Part shown: positions 43,021 through 47,770 of the stretch, piece after piece | Numbering within the stretch: the stretch's first letter is position 1 | Layout of the letters: each line of letters opens with the position of its first letter | Origin: Flavobacteriaceae bacterium | Lineage (GTDB): Bacteria; Bacteroidota; Bacteroidia; Flavobacteriales; Flavobacteriaceae | DNA length: 47,770 nt | Reading direction: 5' to 3' | Assembly (NCBI GenBank): GCA_027490305.1 | Contig: JAIXYI010000082.1 | Coordinates: 1-47,770 of the forward strand | Position numbers and translations under genes: made by a program | The notes under the pieces: generated by a model | What the model was told of the DNA's origin: nothing | The model's input: only the letters and a program-made list of their open reading frames with translations | Databases searched by the model: none

Positions 43021-44118
43021 TTATACGTACTTAACCGGATTAGTGTTTACTTCTGATAAAATGATTGCAAAAGTAGGCATTTTTTCGGTAAGATAGTCAA
43101 CAATATAATTTTTTGTATAGCGCTCGCTTTCAAAGTGTCCGATGTCTGCCAACACCAATTTTCCTTCGGCTTCGTAGAATTGGTGGTACTTCAGGTCGGC
43201 GGTCAGGAACACATCGGCACCCGCCCGGATGGCATCCCCGATGGCAAAACTGCCCGAACCGCCCAATACAGCGACAGTGCGTACCTCGCGCCCCAGAAAG
43301 TCGGAATGCCGGATGCCGCCCGCGCCCATTTTGTCTTTTACGAGCCTGAGGAAGTCGGCTTCTGGCATCGGCGTTTCCAGCTCGCCTATCATGCCAAGGC
43401 CGATGTTTTGGTGGGCGTTGCGGGTGTCATAGATTTCGTAGGCGACTTCTTCGTATACGTGGCTTTGGAAAAGCGCCTTCAGTAGGCGTGATTCGAGGTG
43501 CTTTTCAAAAGTGACCTCAATACGGGTTTCCGCCGTTTGCGTCCATTCGCCTTTTTGCCCTACTACCGGATCGCTTTCTTCATTGCCGCGATACGTGCCG
43601 ATACCTTCGGAGTTGAAGCTGCATTCGGAGTAATTACCGATGTTGCCCGCCCCGGCTGCGAAAAGGGCCTGGCGCACGGCATCTGCATTTTCGGGAACGG
43701 TATAGGTTACGAGCTTGCGGATGAAGTCCTTCTTAGGTACCAGGATGCGTGTATTTGTCAATCCCAACGCATCGCAGAAGATTTTATTCACGCCATTTCG
43801 ATGGTTGTCGAGCGCGGTATGTACGGCGTAAATGGCGATATTGTGACGGATGGCTTTGATCACGGCCCGTTCCACATAGTTTTTACCGGTGATTTTTTTC
43901 AATCCGGAAAACAGGATGGGATGGAAACAGACCACCAGGTTACATTTCTTCGCCGCCGCTTCGTCGATGACGGCTTCCAGTGCGTCGTGGCAAACCAGGA
44001 TGCCCGTAACTTCTGCGGTTGCATCGCCGACCAGCAAACCGACGTTGTCGAAATCTTCGGCATAGGCGAGGGGCGCCATTTCTTCTAATACAGGTAATAC
44101 GTCTGATAGTTTCATCAT
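43021..44118 (-). CDS. Nif3-like dinuclear metal centre hexameric protein (YqfO type)
   Basis: 365 residues, longer than YbgI because of a central CutA-like insertion (about 135-240), the YqfO layout. Motifs: DNVGLLVGD (about 24-32), CFHPILFSGLKKITGKN (His66), AVHTALDNHRNGVN, and the C-terminal metal segment LADIGHFESERYTKNYI. The usual paired His (SHHP) is reduced to Phe-His here, so one expected metal ligand is missing. Often labelled GTP cyclohydrolase I type 2, but activity is not established. ATG 44118 (or 44115). Divergent from lpxK. Confidence 0.9.
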   Translation of the reverse strand: MMKLSDVLPVLEEMAPLAYAEDFDNVGLLVGDATAEVTGILVCHDALEAVIDEAAAKKCNLVVCFHPILFSGLKKITGKNYVERAVIKAIRHNIAIYAVHTALDNHRNGVNKIFCDALGLTNTRILVPKKDFIRKLVTYTVPENADAVRQALFAAGAGNIGNYSECSFNSEGIGTYRGNEESDPVVGQKGEWTQTAETRIEVTFEKHLESRLLKALFQSHVYEEVAYEIYDTRNAHQNIGLGMIGELETPMPEADFLRLVKDKMGAGGIRHSDFLGREVRTVAVLGGSGSFAIGDAIRAGADVFLTADLKYHQFYEAEGKLVLADIGHFESERYTKNYIVDYLTEKMPTFAIILSEVNTNPVKYV

Positions 44119-44175
44119 GGTACGAATTTCACCATTTTTTCCAGATTACGGAAAGTCGTCTGTGAAAAGTACTGT

Positions 44176-44183
44176 TATATTTG
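44176..44183 (+). promoter_or_regulatory. lpxK: -7 element (TATATTTG) of lpxK
   Basis: Exact TAnnTTTG match 4 nt before ATG 44188; the transcript would be leaderless or nearly so. Confidence 0.5.
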
Positions 44184-44187
44184 CCGC

Positions 44188-45210
44188 ATGGCGTTGCTTC
44201 GAATAATCCTTTTTCCGTTTTCGTTGCTATACGGACTCGTGACGGCGGTTCGCAACCAACTCTACGATTGGGGTATCTTCCGGTCGTATGCGTTTGACAC
44301 GCCGGTGATCGTCGTGGGCAACCTGAGTGTCGGCGGAACGGGCAAAACCCCGATGGTCGAGTATCTCGTGCGGCTGCTTTCGGCTCACTACAAAGTAGCC
44401 ATCCTTAGTCGGGGCTACCGCCGGAAATCAAAAGGATTTGTGCTGGCGGATGCCACAGCGACAGTCGCGTCTTTAGGAGATGAGCCTTTCCAATACCACA
44501 AAAAGTTCCCAAACGTTATGGTAGCGGTGGATGCGGATCGGGTGGCGGGTATCCGGCGATTGCTGGCACTCGATCGCAAACCGGATGTCATCCTCCTTGA
44601 CGATGCCTATCAGCACCGACGGGTAAAACCGGGGTTCGCCATCCTGCTTACGACCTATGCCGAACTGTATACCGACGACTTTCTCCTGCCTACAGGTCAC
44701 CTTCGCGAAGGACGCCGTGGCGCACATCGGGCGAATATGGTTGTCGTCACCAAATGTCCGCCCGACCTGACAGCCGAACAGCGCGAACACATCCGGCGGA
44801 AACTGCGCCTTGACGAGCAGCAATCGGTGTTTTTTACCTATATCGACTACGATGACGACGCGTTATCAAGCGAAGGCTTGCAGTCGGTTGCCGAGATCAG
44901 GAAGGCACCGAAAGTACTCGTGGCGGGCATCGCGAAGCCACAACCTTTCTTTGATTTCCTGTCACAGGCATCGGATCGGACGTTGCGGTTCCCCGACCAT
45001 CACGACTTTTCCCCGGCCGATCTGGAACGTATCCGCGAAAGCGCGGCGGGGCGTATCGTTGTCACGACGGAAAAAGACTATATGCGACTTTCCGGACGGC
45101 TTGAGGGCGTGCCATTGTGGTACGTGCCGATGCGAAGCGCTTTCTTAGAAAAACGGGAAAAGTTCGAACGTCTGGTGCGCGCGTTCGTTGACGGCACTAT
45201 CGGGCCGTAA
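44188..45210 (+). CDS. lpxK: Tetraacyldisaccharide 4'-kinase
   Basis: Inner-membrane-associated kinase that adds the 4'-phosphate to the lipid A precursor. 340 residues, normal length. An N-terminal hydrophobic anchor (about 3-24, LFPFSLLYGLVTAVRNQLYDWG) is followed by the P-loop VVGNLSVGGTGKTPMVEYLV, ILSRGYRRKSKG, GDEPFQYHKKFPNV, DVILLDDAYQHRRV, LLPTGHLREGRRGAHRAN, and FPDHHDFSPADLERI with VVTTEKDYMRL. Its 3' end overlaps the convergent gapA by 14 nt. Presence of lipid A synthesis confirms a Gram-negative envelope. Confidence 0.97.
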   Translation: MALLRIILFPFSLLYGLVTAVRNQLYDWGIFRSYAFDTPVIVVGNLSVGGTGKTPMVEYLVRLLSAHYKVAILSRGYRRKSKGFVLADATATVASLGDEPFQYHKKFPNVMVAVDADRVAGIRRLLALDRKPDVILLDDAYQHRRVKPGFAILLTTYAELYTDDFLLPTGHLREGRRGAHRANMVVVTKCPPDLTAEQREHIRRKLRLDEQQSVFFTYIDYDDDALSSEGLQSVAEIRKAPKVLVAGIAKPQPFFDFLSQASDRTLRFPDHHDFSPADLERIRESAAGRIVVTTEKDYMRLSGRLEGVPLWYVPMRSAFLEKREKFERLVRAFVDGTIGP

Positions 45211-46207
45211 GGCCTTGTTGCTCAAAATATAACATGAGGTCAATAAGGCGGGCGGAGTAGCCCACTTCATTGTCGTACCACCCCACTACCTTCACCATTT
45301 TATCAATAACCGATGTCAACTGGCTGTCGAACAGGCACGAGTGACGGTTGCCCAGAATGTCAACCGATACGATCGGGTCTTCGGTATACGCCATAATGCC
45401 CCGTAGTTCCCCTTCACAGGCGGCGCGAAAGGCGGCATTGAGTTCGTCGATCGAAACGGCCGTGCGAACGTAGCAGGTGATGTCGGTGAGGGAACCATCG
45501 GGCACCGGAACGCGTATGCCCCCGCCGCCAATCTTGCCTTCCAGTTTGGGGAAGATTCGGGTCAGGGCTTTGGCTGCACCGGTTGTGGTGGGCACAATCG
45601 ATTGGGAAGCGGCCCGTGCCCGACGCAGGTCACGATGCGGTTGGTCGTGCAGGCTTTGGTCGGTTGTGTAGGAGTGCACCGTCGTGATATAGGCCTGCTC
45701 GATGCCACACAGGGTGTCGATGACTTTGATCATCGGAGCGGCATTGTTGGTCGTGCACGACGCATTCGATACGATTTCTTCTGTGCCGTCGAGTATGTGT
45801 TCGTTCACGCCCAATACAACGGTTTTGATGCGGTCGGTTTCAGAGGGTGCCGACAACAGCACTTTCCTGGCTCCTGACCGGATGTGTGCGTGCAACTCGT
45901 CGTAGGTCTTGTATTTTCCGGTCGATTCAACTACAATGTCTACCGAAAGCGCCCCCCAGTTGAGGTCAGCGATGTTTTTTTCGCTAAAGAACGGAATCCG
46001 TTTGCCGTTGACGACCAAGGCGTGTTCTTCGGCACTACAGTCAGCCGGAAGTATGCCGTGGATGCTGTCATATTTCAGCAGGTGCGCCATGGTTCGGGCG
46101 TCGGCGAGGTCGTTGATGGCGACTACCTTAATTGACGGATGGTCAAGCAAGAGGCGGAAGAGCGTGCGTCCGATGCGTCCGAAACCGTTGATGGCGATTT
46201 TGATCAT
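45197..46207 (-). CDS. gapA: Type I glyceraldehyde-3-phosphate dehydrogenase
   Basis: Glycolytic or gluconeogenic enzyme, 336 residues. NAD-binding start IKIAINGFGRIGRTLFR; catalytic Cys in SNASCTTN; HSYTTDQ; PHRDLRRARAA; VPTTTGAAKAL; RVPVPDGSLTDI; and the end WYDNEVGYSARLIDL. After the catalytic Cys the usual SCTTNCLAP reads SCTTNNAAP. The frame extends to 46276 through the tandem repeat, but ATG 46207 (MIKIAINGFG) matches the conserved N-terminus. The inverted-repeat array begins 3 nt upstream of this start, and no clear promoter was found. Many Flavobacteria have more than one GAPDH; this could be either. Confidence 0.95.
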   Translation of the reverse strand: MIKIAINGFGRIGRTLFRLLLDHPSIKVVAINDLADARTMAHLLKYDSIHGILPADCSAEEHALVVNGKRIPFFSEKNIADLNWGALSVDIVVESTGKYKTYDELHAHIRSGARKVLLSAPSETDRIKTVVLGVNEHILDGTEEIVSNASCTTNNAAPMIKVIDTLCGIEQAYITTVHSYTTDQSLHDQPHRDLRRARAASQSIVPTTTGAAKALTRIFPKLEGKIGGGGIRVPVPDGSLTDITCYVRTAVSIDELNAAFRAACEGELRGIMAYTEDPIVSVDILGNRHSCLFDSQLTSVIDKMVKVVGWYDNEVGYSARLIDLMLYFEQQGLTAR

Positions 46208-46210
46208 GAA

Positions 46211-46369
46211 GTTTTGAGTTTTGAGTGTTGGGTTTTGAGTGTTGAATAGGTTCACGCTTGGCGGGACTTCTCCCATCTTTATATCGAAAAGGGGAAACGG
46301 TGTTTTATCTGCTGGAGTCTTTTTAGAGTTATGTTGTTAACTCAAAACTCAACACTCAAAACTCAACAC
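46211..46369. repeat. Inverted pair of TTTTGAGT/TGTTGAG-type tandem arrays between lipA and gapA
   Basis: The left array (46211-46245) repeats GTTTTGAGT and GTGTTG units; the right array (46337-46369) repeats CTCAAAA and CTCAACA. The two arms are reverse complements over about 32 nt with a few mismatches and are separated by about 90 nt, so the spacer could be held on a long hairpin. The right arm touches the lipA stop codon and the left arm the gapA start codon. Confidence 0.8.
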
Positions 46370-47241
46370 TATAAGATGTGTTTCTCCGCATGATACGAAC
46401 TCCGCACCAACGCGCCGCTCTCAACATGGCGGAAGCCCATTTCTTTTCCGAGGGTTTCGTATTTGGCGAATTGTTCAGGTGTGATGAACTCTTTAACGGG
46501 AAGGTGTTTCTTGCTCGGTTGCAGGTATTGGCCGATGGTGACGATGTCGACATTGGCGTCGCGGAGGTCGCGCATGGTTTGGATGACTTCTTCCTCGGTT
46601 TCGCCCAATCCGAGCATGATGCCGGATTTGGTGCGACGGATGCCTTTTTCCTTGAGGTATTTCAATACGCCGAGGCTACGGTCGTATTTCGCCTGTATAC
46701 GGACTTCACGCGTCAGGCGGCGGACCGTTTCCATGTTGTGGGAAACGACTTCCGGATCGGCGGCTATGATGCGGTCGATCATGCGTTCGTTGCCTTGGAA
46801 ATCAGGGATAAGGGTTTCGAGGGTGGTGTTGGGGTTCATCCGGCGGATGGCCCGGACGGTTTCGTACCAGATGATCGAGCCCATATCTTTCAGGTCATCG
46901 CGGTCAACGCTGGTGATCACGGCATGCTTGATGTTCATGATCTTGATCGAGCGGGCGACCTTTTCAGGTTCGTCCCAGTCGACGGTTTCGGGGCGACCGG
47001 TCTTGACACCGCAGAATCCGCACGAACGGGTACAGATGTTACCCAGGATCATGAACGTAGCGGTGCCTTCACCCCAGCATTCGCCCATGTTGGGGCAGCT
47101 ACCCGAGGTGCAGATGGTGTTGAGTTTGTACTTATCTACGAGTCCACGCAGTTCGGTGTATTTCTCCCCGATGGGCAGTTTTACACGCAGCCATTTGGGT
47201 TTACCGGTGGGAAGTTTGGGGGTATCGAGAATGGTTTCCAT
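46369..47241 (-). CDS. lipA: Lipoyl synthase
   Basis: Radical SAM enzyme inserting two sulfurs into protein-bound octanoate to make lipoyl cofactor. 290 residues. Auxiliary [4Fe-4S] ligands Cys44, Cys49, Cys55 in [12 protein letters not shown]; radical SAM ligands Cys70, Cys74, Cys77 in CTRSCGFC. Other marks: [46 protein letters not shown] (as [12 protein letters not shown]) and the C-terminal RSSYHAE with the conserved Arg-Ser-Ser-Tyr. ATG 47241 follows a -7 box; an octamer array occupies the region where -33 would be. Confidence 0.97.
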   Translation of the reverse strand: METILDTPKLPTGKPKWLRVKLPIGEKYTELRGLVDKYKLNTICTSGSCPNMGECWGEGTATFMILGNICTRSCGFCGVKTGRPETVDWDEPEKVARSIKIMNIKHAVITSVDRDDLKDMGSIIWYETVRAIRRMNPNTTLETLIPDFQGNERMIDRIIAADPEVVSHNMETVRRLTREVRIQAKYDRSLGVLKYLKEKGIRRTKSGIMLGLGETEEEVIQTMRDLRDANVDIVTIGQYLQPSKKHLPVKEFITPEQFAKYETLGKEMGFRHVESGALVRSSYHAEKHIL

Positions 47242-47248
47242 ACGGATG

Positions 47249-47256
47249 CAAAGATA
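47249..47256 (-). promoter_or_regulatory. lipA: -7 element (TATCTTTG) of lipA
   Basis: Exact TAnnTTTG match on the minus strand, 7 nt before ATG 47241. No TTG at -33; that position falls in the octamer array. Confidence 0.55.
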
Positions 47257-47262
47257 GTGAGA

Positions 47263-47313
47263 AAGTTGGGAAGTTGGGAAGATGGGAAGTTCGGAAGGCG
47301 GAAAGTCGGGAAG
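47263..47313. repeat. AAGTTGGG octamer array upstream of lipA
   Basis: AAGTTGGG twice, then AAGATGGG and AAGTTCGG in phase, followed by degenerate units (AAGGCGG, AAAGTCGGG). Purine-rich on the plus strand. It starts 7 nt upstream of the lipA -7 box. Confidence 0.8.
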
Positions 47314-47493
47314 GAACTTTAGGGTCTAATTTATAACCATCGACGTTTTATTTATGTCTTGAGTTTTGATTTGAATAGGATCACGCGGGAAAATACAGAT
47401 GGAGGTATGACTTTTGAACCATGAACCATCAACTAATAACGCACCCCTCTGTTTCCATTTAATGGTGAGGAGAAACGTAATGGGAGTGGCGAT
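47314..47493. other. Non-coding stretch between the octamer array and the second structured repeat
   Basis: No gene seen. Contains a short GAACCAT direct repeat near 47416-47432 and AT-rich sequence. With the arrays on both sides, the whole gap between lipA and the MFS gene is about 450 bases. Confidence 0.6.
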
Positions 47494-47695
47494 TGCGTGC
47501 GGGATAGGAACGGCAGCCTTTTTGCCTTCCGGGTACGTCAAAGGGAACAGATAGGGGTGTTGTAGCCCATAATGTGAATGGGAAAGGGCAAAAAGCTATA
47601 GTGGATAGCCCGACGGCGCCCTGCGGGTAGCTGAAGCGATCCGACACTGCGACTGTGACTGTGACTGCCAACTGAAAAGGCGCCGGCACGCCCCC
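47494..47695. ncRNA. Structured intergenic repeat, copy B (candidate RNA element, possibly Flavo-1-like)
   Basis: Same ordered blocks as copy A at 16591-16761: GGGATAGGAACGGCAGCCTT, GCAAAAAGCTATAGTGGATAG, GACGGCGCCC and GGCGCCGGCACGCCC. CTTTTTGCC (47518-47526) pairs with GGCAAAAAG (47587-47595); the ninth pair is C-G here and G-C in copy A, a compensatory change. CGGCGCC (47612-47618) can pair with GGCGCCG (47679-47685). A small CTGTGA repeat lies in the last loop. It abuts the stop codon of the minus-strand MFS gene, so it may instead be that gene's 3' untranslated element. Confidence 0.6.
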
Positions 47696-47770
47696 TTATT
47701 CCGTAAAATCCAAATCGCGGCCGTGGGTTTCGGGGATGGTGGTGACCGATACGATGCCGAGGGCGAATAC
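47696..47770 (-). CDS. MFS transporter, C-terminal fragment (5' part outside the window)
   Basis: The last 24 codons of a minus-strand gene plus its TAA stop. The residues VFALGIVSVTTIPETHGRDL show the end of a membrane helix followed by PETHGRDL, the cytoplasmic signature that follows the last helix of major facilitator sugar-type transporters (PETKG-like). The substrate cannot be judged. The structured repeat begins directly after its stop. Confidence 0.7.
   Translation of the reverse strand, partial: VFALGIVSVTTIPETHGRDLDFTE

Noticed and set aside
46378..47322. Long plus-strand open frames opposite lipA (314 and 264 codons)
   Set aside because: They lie antisense to the unmistakable lipA gene, with residue composition typical of a frame shadow and no promoter or start signal.

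Overview
The window is an ordinary stretch of chromosome from a member of the Bacteroidota, most likely a Flavobacterium-like member of Flavobacteriaceae with roughly balanced G+C. Three signs support this. (1) A 2123-residue secreted protein ends in a type B type-IX-secretion sorting domain. (2) There are FecI/FecR/TonB-receptor genes, lipoproteins and outer-membrane carboxypeptidase-regulatory/beta-barrel receptors. (3) Many genes start a few bases after a TAnnTTTG box, the Bacteroidota -7 element, in two cases with a TTG -33 element 19 nt upstream, and strong Shine-Dalgarno sequences are scarce. I see no insertion sequence, prophage, CRISPR array or rRNA operon.

Layout. 1-9.1 kb: the 3' end of htpG, a DUF2721 membrane protein, an L,D-transpeptidase-like protein, an EamA exporter tightly followed by an AlkB-type dioxygenase, an orphan CHASE3 histidine kinase abutting a sterol-desaturase-family hydroxylase, an M61 peptidase and a DUF4369 lipoprotein. 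9.1-16.1 kb: tRNA-Thr(TGT), a small conserved protein, manA, a pterin synthase, idi, a COG2509 flavoprotein, a DUF2891 protein, a FabH-type synthase and a small membrane protein. 16.1-16.8 kb: non-coding DNA with a 130-bp inverted-repeat element and the first copy of a structured repeat. 16.8-25.7 kb: a TonB-type receptor and the giant choice-of-anchor L protein. 25.8-32.2 kb: argS followed by two SGNH hydrolases (one with LysM) and an MBOAT acyltransferase, which together look like a cell-surface O-acylation module. 32.3-38.1 kb: a small lipoprotein, an ECF sigma / FecR / STN-receptor signalling operon and a divergent LamG lipoprotein. 38.2-47.3 kb: housekeeping genes (ffh, folD, rluF, an alpha/beta hydrolase, a zinc-ribbon-family coiled coil without cysteines, a Nif3-family protein, lpxK, gapA, lipA). 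The window closes with a second copy of the structured repeat and the tail of an MFS transporter.

Most interesting points. The two copies of the structured intergenic element (about 16591-16761 and 47494-47695) share their ends and a 9-bp stem with a compensatory base-pair change. The 16249-16378 element has 25-bp inverted arms and three ACGG-A-rich-CCGT-like units. The SGNH/LysM-SGNH/MBOAT operon is a candidate envelope acylation system. Short-period tandem arrays lie at the 5' ends of several genes, including one at the expected -33 region of lipA. Several core proteins lack textbook residues: the zinc ribbon lacks all its cysteines, and the Nif3 protein has Phe in place of one metal-binding His. 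All function calls come from reading motifs by eye; no database search was run.
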